Assembly (NCBI GenBank): GCA_900073065.1
Contig: FJOG01000015.1
Span: forward strand, 1,252,501-1,306,996
DNA length: 54,496 nt
Direction of reading: 5' to 3'
Origin: Phialocephala subalpina
Taxonomy: Eukaryota; Ascomycota; Leotiomycetes; Helotiales; Mollisiaceae
The position numbers and the translations under genes are program-made. This document shows positions 11,845 to 22,056 of the stretch, one piece after another (position 1 is the first letter of the stretch; each line of letters opens with the position of its first letter). Below the pieces are notes generated by a model, which was not told the origin of the DNA, searched no databases, and saw nothing but the letters and a program-made list of their open reading frames with translations.

Positions 11845-12354
11845 CTAAGAATGGATCTTAGGACAGTGCTTCAACTCGCAATTCCTCCTCCTCTGCATCG
11901 CCCCAGTCTTCGCTCTGCATATTCGATACCCCTCCACGAAGAAGTGTCTTCGCATGTGTTTATACCACTGCTGCACCCCCATCGGCTCTACCCACTTCGA
12001 ATCGTACTCCCAGCATATCCAACACCCTAAAATCTCTCTCCTAGCCTCCCCCTCTTTCTTCTCCACCGCAACATGCGATTCCCATCTGAAATTGACAGAC
12101 GGATCAACCCAATCCAGCCAGCCTTGTTTGTAAACCTGAGGGATTTCGTCACCGCACACGAAACCGCAGGCTTTGCAAGGCTCGAAGTATTCTGCAGAAG
12201 ACATGCCACCTTTCGGTATGCTATTGTCCTGTCGTTCGCGGAAGGCTAGCTCGCAGAAGCCTGGATTGAGGGGTGCGGTGTATGCGTATGGTGGAGGAGG
12301 CTCGTCGGTGGAAGGGGGAGCGTTCAAGGCTGCTTCGACGGCTTTGTCTGCCAT
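11845..12354 (-). CDS. Small fungal protein with CxxC/HxxxH residues, function unknown
   Basis: This single-exon frame of 169 aa is convergent with the FAD oxidase, 126 nt from its stop. It opens with a Pro-rich N-terminus (PPSTDEPPPPYAY). The central part has CKACGFVCG and CWICWEYDSKW, followed by QQWYKHMRRHFF and a basic end with two further Cys. The spacing of Cys pairs and the HMRRH element suggests a zinc-binding fold, but I do not recognise a named family. The aromatic-rich, ordered composition and the lack of stops make it a better gene candidate than the plus-strand frames over the same stretch. Confidence 0.68.
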   Translation of the reverse strand: MADKAVEAALNAPPSTDEPPPPYAYTAPLNPGFCELAFRERQDNSIPKGGMSSAEYFEPCKACGFVCGDEIPQVYKQGWLDWVDPSVNFRWESHVAVEKKEGEARREILGCWICWEYDSKWVEPMGVQQWYKHMRRHFFVEGYRICRAKTGAMQRRRNCELKHCPKIHS

Positions 12355-13108
12355 TGTGGCTTTGGAAGGATGAGGTCGCGTGTGGATGTCTGTTGTTGCC
12401 TTGGACTATCTGCCTTCTAGATGTGTGGTACGGGTGCGGACAATGGCGCGTATTCGAATGTTCGTGTTGAGGTGAGTCGCTGTTGGCAGTGCAGTCTTCC
12501 AATTGGAGATGGGCTTTGAGGATGAGACTGATTGAAATCAGAAGTTGGGCATGCGATCAGGTTATGTTTGCAGAGAAAAGAATCTTTAACCTTGCGTTCA
12601 GCCCCATTTGAAAAGATTTCCTTGATTTCACAGTGAAGACAAATTGTTTACTTGGTGGCGGGGATGTTGCAGCGTTGAAGGCTGGAGGTATTTTGAGGAG
12701 GCTGGGGTGGAGCGGGGCGGAACCATGTGACACCTTCTGTTGCCTTGATGTCCATCTATCCCGACAGCTTCTCCTTTCCTCCACCTCTCTGTTACTGGAG
12801 GCCTCTGAATCTTAGGAAGAAGAGGTGACTTGTTTTGGTCATGCGCATTCAATTCGCGGCGACTGTTTGCAGCATTTGGGCGATCGAGTGAAGCTCAATC
12901 TCAATCCCAAGATGTTGACCGTTCTGTAGCTGCCTAGGTGTCTCACATCGATGAAGCAAATTGGTGACCGCCACTATGCAAGCCGCCGAAAGGCAGCAAC
13001 ACAACAAGCACGCGCTCAAGCTGACGCGTCAAGACTTCACTTCAAGGCTTCTGTTTTCTACATTTAAAATTCACTCTTTCTTCAAGCAATCGTTTCTGCC
13101 TCAACAGC
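12355..13108. promoter_or_regulatory. Divergent intergenic region
   Basis: This 754-bp interval lies between the minus-strand Cys/His protein and the plus-strand F-box-like gene and probably holds both promoters. Short frames occur on both strands, but none has protein-like composition or splice continuity. I see no repeat or RNA gene. Confidence 0.5.
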
Positions 13109-14161
13109 ATGATGTTTGGCAGGCGCCATCGCACCAACACGGATATCTATCCAGCAACAGAACGATACCCCCCTCCGCAAGAGCATTCTTGTTCAACTCC
13201 TCGGAGCTCCCGCTTGCACTTTCTCAATCTCCCAGCCGAGGTTCGACGATGCATATTCTATCAATACTTCCTTTCGCTTAACCTTCCAGCCGAATTCTTC
13301 CATCATTTGACCTTCTTGGGATACTGGGCAGGTCCGTCTGAGCCAAACGCGAGCCCAAACGACAAGCGAGGATATGATCTTGGCAGGAAGATAAGACCTG
13401 AGGTTGAGCGTCTTCTCCTTGTCTGCCAGCAAACTTACGACGAAGCCAGAGAGGTGCTCTACGGTTCCTTCGTTTTCTATGTCCATCCGAGATACCAGAC
13501 ACAATTCGGTCGAAAGTGCCTGTATGCCAAGGTGGAGGACTCATGGAAAATCAAAGGTCATCGACTCCCACACCAAGTACAAAATATCCAGATCAACATC
13601 GTGCTTGACCATCTCACTCGAACACCTGCATGTCTATTGGAATGGCGCAAGGCCTGGATATGGTTAGGAATACGACTTCCGAGACTTCGAAAAATTGGTC
13701 TTGCAATAGACTACATTCCTCCAAGCGATGACGAAGAATCGACCAATGACATGACGGAAATACTTGAGATAGTATTAGAGTTCGTGAGGATTTTCGAGCC
13801 GACTTGCCGAGTTGATGTCAGATTCGCTGGAGTGAAGTACGACAGCTATGCCTGTCTCGCGCCTGCTTCTCCGCCACTGTACGGCGATATGCTGGATGAG
13901 GAGAAGCTCCTGCTGCGTCTAAGGGACGACGAGAAGCTCATTTGGCACAACGTCGCTAAGCGCTTCAATGACCCTCGATCTGAACTGTACTCGGTGGCAG
14001 GTCTGCAAGCACGATATCGGCGACTCAAGCTGCGTCATGTGCAATCAGAAATGGAGACGGAGTTCCTACAGAAACTCAAGGAGGAGTTGAGGCATCAGAG
14101 AGATAATTCTCTCGAAAGTGGTACTTCGACTTCTGAGACGCCAACTATCATGGAACAATGA
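13109..14161 (+). CDS. F-box-like protein with possible Myb/SANT-like C-terminus
   Basis: This intronless frame of 350 aa has at about residues 36-55 FLNLPAEVRRCIFYQYF, the start of the F-box-like module common in ascomycete proteins. It is followed near residue 105 by LLLVCQQTYDEAREVLYGSFVF, the usual second signature (DUF7730-like). Residues about 283-325 (DEKLIWHNVAKRF...GLQARYRRLKLRH) resemble a Myb/SANT-like helix-turn-helix with a conserved Trp. The end is a coiled-coil-like charged stretch and a Ser/Thr-rich tail. Such proteins may act as SCF ubiquitin ligase adaptors, but most are uncharacterised. A second ATG follows directly at 13112. Confidence 0.82.
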   Translation: MMFGRRHRTNTDIYPATERYPPPQEHSCSTPRSSRLHFLNLPAEVRRCIFYQYFLSLNLPAEFFHHLTFLGYWAGPSEPNASPNDKRGYDLGRKIRPEVERLLLVCQQTYDEAREVLYGSFVFYVHPRYQTQFGRKCLYAKVEDSWKIKGHRLPHQVQNIQINIVLDHLTRTPACLLEWRKAWIWLGIRLPRLRKIGLAIDYIPPSDDEESTNDMTEILEIVLEFVRIFEPTCRVDVRFAGVKYDSYACLAPASPPLYGDMLDEEKLLLRLRDDEKLIWHNVAKRFNDPRSELYSVAGLQARYRRLKLRHVQSEMETEFLQKLKEELRHQRDNSLESGTSTSETPTIMEQ

Positions 14162-15074
14162 ACGAACCTCTCTCGAAGATCGCCCTTGGCATGGTTCGCA
14201 CGACTGTTCGAAAGCCTCAAGGACGGATGATGGCTGACGTGTGGATGTTATTTGATGGAAACTTTGCACAGCATGGGCGGCTGAGTGAATGGTTTATGAA
14301 TGATTTTCGTCAAGGAAGTGCCCAGGAGTTTGAACTCTATGGATATCGGCATGGACTGTGTCAACACCAGAACTTGTGGCAGGCAGTGCTCCACCACGAC
14401 GAGACATTATATACAACAAAATTCTTGACCATACAGAACCCTTCCTTTCTGAGGCTTTTCCCAAGAGTTGAGGGCTTCGGTGCCGAACGGAGGTAGTCCT
14501 CCACGTGACTGTGGGGAAGTTGAAACTCAGAGCGCCGCAGAGGATTTTTCCCAGGCTCATGCGACAACTCATAATGATCAACAGCCCCAAAGCCCCGACA
14601 TGCCTCAAAAAATCAAATCAATATTTTCCGATGATCAGCCAAGGCGCAAGTGCCGGCTTTTTTGAGCTCCTCTCTCAAGCCTCTCCAAAAATATACGCAT
14701 CAACGATTGCCTAGTCAAGATGGCTCAACCGACCATCAATTGGCCCCTCCACTCGCATCCCCCCTCATCCATCCTTGTGCAACATGCAAACGTGCACGCC
14801 TCCAAACACTTGTGAAGCCACAAGAAAAGACGATTTTCGACGATCCGCAACGAATGAGCGGCTCCGCCCGCTCATGCATAATGTTTCGAAACATTCAACC
14901 ACATTCGGGTGTCTCGAAAGCGTCATCTGTGGTCTTGGCACGTTACACTCTTCCACTTTATCAATTCTGCTCGCCTCTCTTTACTTTCTGGTTGTCGATT
15001 CATAGTTTTTTGTAATTGATCGTACCGCTTCTTGTTCATTTCTTCTTTGGTTGGACGTCTGAGTCGTGCCAAGA
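14162..15074. other. Intergenic region, no gene seen
   Basis: Open frames exist here on both strands, including one of about 100 codons on the minus strand at 14294-14608. They have chance-like composition and no recognisable motif. The region probably contains the 3' end of the F-box-like gene and the promoter of the PEBP-like gene. Confidence 0.5.
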
Positions 15075-15935
15075 ATGTTGTCTTCCACTTTCATCGCTGT
15101 TGCGCTCGCTGGCGCCGCAATTGCGTTTACTCCTTCGGGATTCCAACCTGCTTCGACTCAGAACATGACTGTGGCTTTTGGCAACACACTCGCCATCAAC
15201 GGCAAGGAGATGCAAAAAGCTGGTCAGCATCTCCCCCTTCTTCCCTTTCAAACATCATACTGACACAAATCAGATACCGCCACAGCCCCAACCCTCGGAA
15301 CCAGCCAAAGATTATTCGGTACCTACACAGTCATGATGGTCGACCCCGATATCCCACCTGCAACAGCAGGAGGAGCAACGAGCGAACTCCTCCACTGGAT
15401 GCAATCCGGCCTCGTCAGCGCCAACACTAGCACGACAATTGGCGGCGTCGCAACCTTTGAATTGATTAATCCGGGCAACACCTCTGCAATTGCATCTTAC
15501 ATCCAACCTTCCCCTCCAAACAAAGCACCAAATACCCATCGCTACACACAACTCCTTCTCAACACCACTGCTATGGGCTCCAATACCACTGCTCTCAACA
15601 CTCTCATGACGGCCGGAAAGACAAGGACAAACTTCAGCGCCGTCAATGTTGTGAAAGCAGCGGGTGTGGCTATCATCGCGGGCAACTCTTTTGATGTCAC
15701 AAATGGCACTCTTGTTCAATCGAATATCACGAAGACGACTTCAGTAGCAGGCAGTGGAGCGGCGAGCGCGACTGGGACAGGAAGTGGGACGAGGGCGAGT
15801 GATGCTGCGAATGCATCGTCGGTGACGACAGGAGCGCCGAAGGCTACAGGTGGTGTGGGGGAGACGTTCCATAGTGGGAATGGGGCGCTCATTGCGGGGT
15901 TGGGGGCTTTGGCTGCTGCTGTGGCGATGCTGTAG
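15075..15935 (+). CDS. Secreted, GPI-anchored PEBP-like protein
   Basis: Exons are 15075-15222 and 15274-15935 (269 aa) with a 51-nt intron. The ATG at 15075 opens a signal peptide (MLSSTFIAVALAGAAIAF). The mature part matches the phosphatidylethanolamine-binding protein fold: GTYTVMMVDPDIPP, ELLHWMQ, and SPPNKAPNTHRYTQLLLN in place of the usual PP..GHRYVFLL. Many NxT sites are present. A long Ser/Thr/Gly/Ala-rich linker (residues about 210-250) and a hydrophobic C-terminus (ALIAGLGALAAAVAML) after a small-residue site indicate a GPI anchor. The family binds lipids or inhibits proteases; the exact role of fungal secreted members is unclear. Confidence 0.88.
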
Positions 15936-16947
15936 ATACCCTGTCGTAATCAGAGATCATGTTACGATGTCAATTATTTTCCACAACGGGCTTTGAGGAC
16001 GTGGTCGAGCCACATTTTTAGAATGAGGCTGGAACTTGGCGTCGTTTCGGAGCAGTCCTCCACGCGCATGTCCACCTTGATTCAATGCATTGTTCCGAAC
16101 CGAACCGAACCGAGCGACTCAGCCACTAGACCACATCATGTCATCTATTTATGTTTCTTGCGATTGGCTTATAAGAGTGTGTGTTCATTTTTCCTCTGAT
16201 GTTCTTCTTCATCTGAAGTTCAGTCGTCTTCAAAGATCTGCTTTGCTTGGTCCTGCTCAGTTGTTCCTTTGCAGACATATTTTCGGATTACTCCTAGCCG
16301 TCATTATGCAACCTCTCATCCAGAAACTGTCGCAATCCTGGGTCACCTCTGTCGCCTTGAACTCTGTTGCACTCGGCACTGTGATTGGAATCACGGATCC
16401 GGTTCCCAAAGTCAGTCCTTTATCGATGGGGCCATTGAGGATGGTGCGCACCGTTGCGGGATCGAGTACACAAACCCAACATCACCAGCCTCGATGATAC
16501 CTCAAATCACTTTCAACATCCAATGATCATTGTGGACCTACTCTGATTTCGCTTTTGGGTTTTCATCAAGTATGTTCCCTTCTTTTGCCTTCCAGGCATT
16601 CCTCCTCATGTACTGATTACTGTTCAGTGATATCATGCCTGGGCTGGGAGTCACAGGGACATGGAGTTGGGGGTTTATGGACGAATTTTGGTCCCTGAAT
16701 ATTCATGGCGTTAGCATTACGTGGAGGCACTTCGTGATCATCAGTGAGAGGGCAAAGGGCGATTAAAGGCAGGGTGCGTCTTCAGCAATGCCAGTCTTAA
16801 CGTTCACGATGTAAATATTACCTTAGCGTACATCTTTCTTGCCGTCACGTACAAGTACAGTACTGTGGGGGTTCTCAATACACAAGTCAAACATCATGCC
16901 CTCCTATCCTGCTCTTTCAAACTCTCTCGTGAAGTAGTCCAAGTGGT
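15936..16947. other. Intergenic region, no gene seen
   Basis: The interval lies between the PEBP-like gene and the propeller pseudogene, which converge. Near 16096 there is a short run of CCGAA repeats. Small frames are present but nothing coding-like is supported. Confidence 0.5.
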
Positions 16948-17866
16948 CTAGCTGATAGTCGTCGACAAAACAGCCCTACCATTCGTCAAAATATAAAACG
17001 TATTTTTATCCTTCCCTCTCCTCCCAAACGCAACGCTCGAATACCTCTGCGCACTAGTCACATTACCCACCTTTCCTCTCTCATCCACTTTAATAATCAC
17101 ATTCTTCCCCGCATCACAAACATAACTCGTCCCATCCCCAGCAACCGCCAACCTCTCCGGATTCCCCAGTACCGTCGTAATCGGTATCACCTTTCCATCC
17201 AACTTCCCCGTCACCGGATCAATTTTCACTTTATAAAATCCAACTCCGAAAGTGCTGGTGTAGTATAGGTAACCGGCGTGATAGACAATTCCGTGGACAC
17301 CTTCAGAAATGGGGGATCCAGTGGCAGCTTTCATGGTCAAATCAGTCAACACGATGGAGTATTCTCCTGTTGACAAGGTTATTTTATATATCGACCCTTT
17401 TCCTGCTTCAGCGATGAAGACTGTATCGTTCCCAAAAGGCGTGATTCCGATCCAGAAATTGCTCTCGGGGACTTGCTTTACGAACACGGATTTTAAGTAA
17501 GGGCTACGGAGACCAACAGTCCATACTCCACACGATTTTGGTGTGTAGCCGATGTTTGTTATTGAGAGTTGCCGGTCACGACGGCGAATTGGTCGGGTGC
17601 GTATTCAGTGATTCCGGTGGTGGATGTTGCGTTTGTAAATGTGAGGAGGTGGGTTGCTGATTGGGTTGTGGTGTTGAGGGTCCAGAGTTCAGGTTTGTCC
17701 AGTGGTTGACAAGAATGTCGCCGTTTGAGCGAGTCCAGGTGGTTTCGATCCAGCTTGTATCTTTGTAGACGGTTGCTGGAGATGGTGGAGTTTGGAGTTT
17801 GATGAGGCTGGCTGATACTAGGGAAGTAGTGAGGAGCAGAGCTTCTGCGATTTCGGGGAGAAGCAT
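16948..17866 (-). pseudogene. Secreted six-bladed beta-propeller (SMP-30/lactonase-like), two frameshifts
   Basis: The reading starts at 17866 with a signal peptide (MLLPEIAEALLLTTSLVSAS) and continues WIETTWTRSNGDILV. The frame must then shift near 17705 to continue LDKPELWTLN and TGITEYAPDQFAVVTGN. It shifts again near 17565 to continue ITNIGYTPKSCGVWTV and run open to the stop at 16948. The three pieces together give about 306 codons, the normal length of this fungal family (WIEN.AVR.NG.LLVT..D.PELW...). No splice signals lie at either junction, and both shifts have the same sign, each best explained by one lost base. Late signatures remain, such as GNPERLAVAGDGTSYVCDAG. It is most likely a decayed gene; two sequencing errors are the alternative. 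Confidence 0.8.
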
Positions 17867-18539
17867 CTTGAAGGGAAAGGAGCTGGCTCCTGCGAGAGTT
17901 TAAACAGAAGTTGTGCACGCGTTCGACAAAGTTGAGGTCAGGGAAAGGGGAAATCATTGAGATTATAGCATCTGATCTCCAGCTTCCTTCCCTCTCTGCC
18001 TTCAATATCATACGCTTAATCATCCCCACCACAAGGAATTGCTTGGCTTGCCTAAATGCTTAGCCATGGAGCTAAATTGTCAGATAGGATGTTCGATATG
18101 TGAGCAATATCAGGGTCTGGCTCCTGGCGATGTCATACTGAAGCAGGTCCCAATGAACTGCTACGAACAGGAGCGAGGCTTAGTTTCGCTCCCCTATGGG
18201 GAGGCAAGGGGCTCGCTTAACCCCCTCGATTCAGGCGCTAGAAAATACCCACAGCCCCTGGGCCGGCAGTTTTCTCCAAGAATGTTCTTCCGATCCGTCA
18301 TCTCTTCAATCAAACTACTTACTTCGGGCCTATTTGTGATCTCAAGGGCCTATTTGGAAAGTCACGTTTGAAAACAAAATCCCACTTATGGCTTTAATTT
18401 TGCACTTAGCGCTAGGACCAATCGTGAAGGACAATTACTAATCCTTGCCATGCAACCCCCACCTTTGAAAATATACCTCACAATGAACGGCCGCTCACTG
18501 GATCACAATGTTCACGGTACATCAGACGTCTCGTGAAAC
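17867..18539. other. Divergent intergenic region
   Basis: This 673-bp interval lies between the propeller pseudogene (minus) and the hydroxyacid dehydrogenase (plus). It contains a small GC-rich palindromic patch near 18210-18235 (GGGGCTCGCTTAACCCCC). A frame of 110 codons at 18039-18371 has no family resemblance and is not called. Confidence 0.5.
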
Positions 18540-20079
18540 ATGTCAGGCCCAGCGAAGCTGCGTCTATCTGATGTGTCGAACCACAATACCGACGACGATG
18601 GCTGGATTATCATCAACGGCATCGTGTGGGATGTGACTGGGTTCGTAACGCAGCATCCTGGAGGTCCGCAGGTCATCCAAGAACACCTTGGGAAAGACGC
18701 CAGCGAAGTATACAACGAGATCCATGGACCAGGTCTTATCTCGACATTAGGAGAAGCCAAACGGATTGGCGAATGTCACGAAATACCTCCGAAAAAGGAA
18801 CTCACCTCGATAAGCAAAGATGGCGACAAGGCGAAACAGAGCGCAGGATCCCCAAAGCCTGACTTACGATCGATCATCAATATAACTCAATTCAAAAATA
18901 TTGCGAGGCCGTTTCTGAAAGAGAGAGCTTGGGGTTATATGTCAGGAGCGACGGAAGATGGGTTCACCCACAGAGCCAACCCCGATTTTTATCGTCGGAT
19001 AATGTTTCGGCCCAGAATTCTCAGAGCCGTCAGTAAAGTCGACACAAAGATACCTTTCCTCGGAGAACAGTTCGCCATGCCCATTTTCATCGCGCCGACA
19101 TCATCGGTGAAGCTTTCACACCAGGAGGGAGAGGTCGGAATGGCAATAGCTTCCGTTGCATCGGGAGTTGCACCAGTGGTTCCTACGATGTCATCCTATG
19201 CAATTTCGGAAGTTGTAGACGCCATGCCTGCGGGCTATCCTTTCTTCTTCCAGTTGTATGTTCAGCAAGAACATTCCGAAACGGAGAAGAGGCTACGAGA
19301 GGCGGCCAAGCTAGGAGCAAGAGCCGTCATGGTCACAATCGATCTCCCAGTCTTGAGTAAACGAGAGAGTCAGGAGCCTCCTCTTTCTTCGGGTGATGGC
19401 TATGAGGCCAAACCGAGCCAGCTAACCCCACCACCCTCGAATATGGTCATTGATGCAGACCTTGTGTGGGCCGATATCGGTTGGATTCGCAAAGTCTCAG
19501 GTCTACCGGTCTTCTTGAAGGGCATCCAATGTGCAGCTGATGCTCGTCGAGCTGTTGACGTTGGTTGTGCTGGTATTTGGCTATCTAATCACGGAGGGAG
19601 AGCACTTGATACAGCGCAGCCTGCAATTTTGACTCTCTTGGAGATTCAAGCAAACTGCCCGGAGATCTTGAGTCAAGTGGAGGTCGTGGTAGATGGTGGC
19701 ATCAGACGAGGCTCTGATGTGCTGAAGGCATACTGCCTTGGAGCGAGTGCGGTCTGTATTGGGAGATCTTTTTTGTATGCTTTGGCAGCTTATGGGCATG
19801 AAGGAGTAATACATGCGTTCAAGAGTAAGTCTCCATTTGCACCGAAATATGCTTTTAGCGACCTCCCCTTTGTCTTCGAGCGCGCAGGCTGACCTCACAC
19901 CAAAAGTCCTTAAGGAAGAACTCGAGCTTGCGATGCAGCTAGTTGGTATCACGAGTCTTGACCAAGCACATCCTGGCTTGTTGAACACTGCAGACTTAGA
20001 TACACTGGTGTACAAGGGGGACGAACATCCGTTCGCGAAGAAGGTTGTAAGGACTAGAGCCAGAGCCAGTAAACTATGA
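18540..20079 (+). CDS. Cytochrome b5-linked FMN alpha-hydroxyacid dehydrogenase (cytochrome b2-like)
   Basis: Exons are 18540-19824 and 19907-20079 (485 aa); the 82-nt intron restores HAFK|ILKEELELAM. Residues about 8-80 are a cytochrome b5 heme domain with HPGG (His39) and the second heme ligand at His62. Residues about 110-480 are the FMN barrel, with AWGYMSGATEDG, FFFQLYVQ, FLKGIQCAADA, LSNHGGRALD (catalytic His351) and VVDGGIRRGSDVLKAYCLGASAVCIGR. Such enzymes oxidise L-lactate or related 2-hydroxy acids and pass electrons to heme, then cytochrome c. No mitochondrial presequence precedes the heme domain, unlike classical yeast cytochrome b2, so this is probably a cytosolic paralogue. It converges on the class II aldolase. 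Confidence 0.93.
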
Positions 20080-20141
20080 TCAACAATCTAGATCACTATC
20101 AGAACAACAAGCAGGAGATAGAATATTATTATTGACCCATT

Positions 20142-21050
20142 CTACTGTTTCATTTCGCCCTTTGACATTTTGTCTTCGAAATTGTAGTATACCTGAAATT
20201 CGGCATAACATACTTCGGGGTCACTCTCGGCATCGTAGTTGAACTGAGCCTCTTGGTCTGCAATCAACACCTTTTCAAGCCCACTAGCAGTTGCCGCCTC
20301 GGCCAGAAGCTGGACCTTGCAGCTATGCTCCATCGACGTGAATAGAAAAGCAGCCTCATCAACAGTCGCCCCCACAGTTAAGAGTCCATGATTACGCAGA
20401 ATGGCCCCCTTGCCCTGACCTAATGCTTGAGCAATCTTCTCTCCTTCCTCCTTCCCAAGCACCACTCCTCCGTGATTGTTGTAAACCGCCTGTGCTTTCC
20501 CATAGAACTTGCAAGCATCTTGAGTAAGCATCTCCAGCGGCTTTCCGAACACCGACCACGCCTTGCCATATGTGCTGTGAGCATGGCAGACAGCATGAAC
20601 ATCAGGTCGAGCTTTATGAACTTCGCTGTGGATGAGGAAGCCTGCCGAATTTGCTGCCATGGATCGGTTCCCGCCGATGACCTCCCCACCGAAGTTGACC
20701 AAGATCATATCGCTAACTGTGAGGAGGCCAAAATGAACCCCAAGGGGATTCGTCCAGAATGCATCATGGTACTCGGGGTCGCGGACGGAGATGTGTCCAC
20801 TGAAACCTTCCACGTAGCCTTCACGAGCCCAGTGACGGAAGGCAGCAGCCATGTGTTCGAGCTGCCATCGTCGCTGCAGCGCGAAATCTTGAAATTTTGG
20901 AGGTCCGGTGAGGGTGGCAGAGCCGTGCGATAGTGCCTGAAGAGGAGTCTTCTGAGATGGCTGAGAGTGGGGTGTCTCAATCTTGAGACCTGCCACCTTG
21001 GAGACCGGTAGCTCTGATGGCAGGACAGTCGAGGTAGCGCTGGGAGCCAT
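20142..21050 (-). CDS. Class II aldolase/adducin-family protein
   Basis: This intronless gene codes for 302 aa. I chose the ATG at 21050 (MAPSATSTVLPSELP); the frame is open 48 codons further up (to 21194), but that extension looks like leader sequence. The class II aldolase fold begins near residue 60. GFSGHISVRDP is the phosphate/substrate loop, IHSEVHKARPDVHAVCHAHSTYG carries Glu133 and the metal ligands His146 and His148, and LRNHGLLTVG carries His211. All zinc-site residues are present, so it can be catalytic, unlike true adducins. Members cleave or epimerise sugar phosphates or act on small hydroxy acids. Its stop is 62 nt from that of the hydroxyacid dehydrogenase, so the two genes converge tail to tail. 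Confidence 0.9.
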   Translation of the reverse strand: MAPSATSTVLPSELPVSKVAGLKIETPHSQPSQKTPLQALSHGSATLTGPPKFQDFALQRRWQLEHMAAAFRHWAREGYVEGFSGHISVRDPEYHDAFWTNPLGVHFGLLTVSDMILVNFGGEVIGGNRSMAANSAGFLIHSEVHKARPDVHAVCHAHSTYGKAWSVFGKPLEMLTQDACKFYGKAQAVYNNHGGVVLGKEEGEKIAQALGQGKGAILRNHGLLTVGATVDEAAFLFTSMEHSCKVQLLAEAATASGLEKVLIADQEAQFNYDAESDPEVCYAEFQVYYNFEDKMSKGEMKQ

Positions 21051-22056
21051 GATATTATCCGAAGGTAGAAAGTTATGAAGCTTGCTGTTTATATCTTGCT
21101 GATAGAAAGAGGGTGAGATTGCCGATGGTGAAATATGAACGGAGGCCGATGGCTCAAAACCCCACTTACAGTAACTCATTTGAAGGGCGTCCAATATTCA
21201 GGTGGGCCCAACTGAAGGGCGTTCTGCTCTCCAATCATGTCAGGTCCGTTGCAAAATTTACACGGCGTCCAAGAAGTTTTAGCTGGCTAATCCTATCGAT
21301 TCACAGTAAGAGATTGAATTCCTATCTCGCTATTAACTTCCGTTTTGGACTTCAGATAGCATTTGACAGCAAAAGTGGGATGGCTGCTCTGCCCAGAACG
21401 TGCTATTGGATGGAAGCATACAAATAGGACGCTTACCTGAGCTCGTCGTCCAAATATTGTAACTCATTAAGATTCATCCAAACTAATGAGTATCAACCCT
21501 TTGTCCACGAAAGGTCACAAGTCGAGACGCACGCCGACTGTCCTGTCGTTGGGGGCTCGCGTGAGCCCCTCAACACCTCCTAGCCAGCCGAATATTCAGG
21601 GGCTACCTACTGAATTTGTGTGCGACCGAGGCGCTATTCTTGAGTAAGGAGGCCTGAACTACAGGGGTCTTCTACTGGATTACAGGGTATTAGCAGCAGT
21701 GCTACTGTTTAGGTTTCCTTCAGGCTCTCCTCGCTAAATTCCCAGCGAATTTCAAGGCAAAAGTCCGTGTCCGTCCAGGCTCTAATTAATCACTAAATAT
21801 CGAGGCTTCCGCCACATTCGAACAATATAAGCACAACGGCAAAGAGCATCCTCCCATATTCATTTGAGCATGTTCAAAATTTCGTTCTGGTATTATACTG
21901 CAAGTCTCCAGTTACTCAGCCTTCTCAGCTTCGGTTATACTGTTGATTGGTACTCCGGTTCATCGCCTTGGTAAACAAATCGCACCATCGCCAAACATTA
22001 GTTAGGTCCAATTCTGATTGATATCAAACTGGCCTATCCAAAGACTTTCCTCCAAG
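21051..22056. other. Intergenic region between aldolase and P450
   Basis: This 1-kb interval is the upstream region of the aldolase and the 3' side of the P450, both on the minus strand. It has a perfect GC palindrome near 21546-21564 (GGGGCTCGCGTGAGCCCC). No gene or RNA is seen. Confidence 0.5.

Noticed and set aside
14294..14608. 104-codon minus-strand frame starting near a hydrophobic segment
   Set aside because: Plus-strand frames overlap it, no splice continuity extends it and no family signature is visible.
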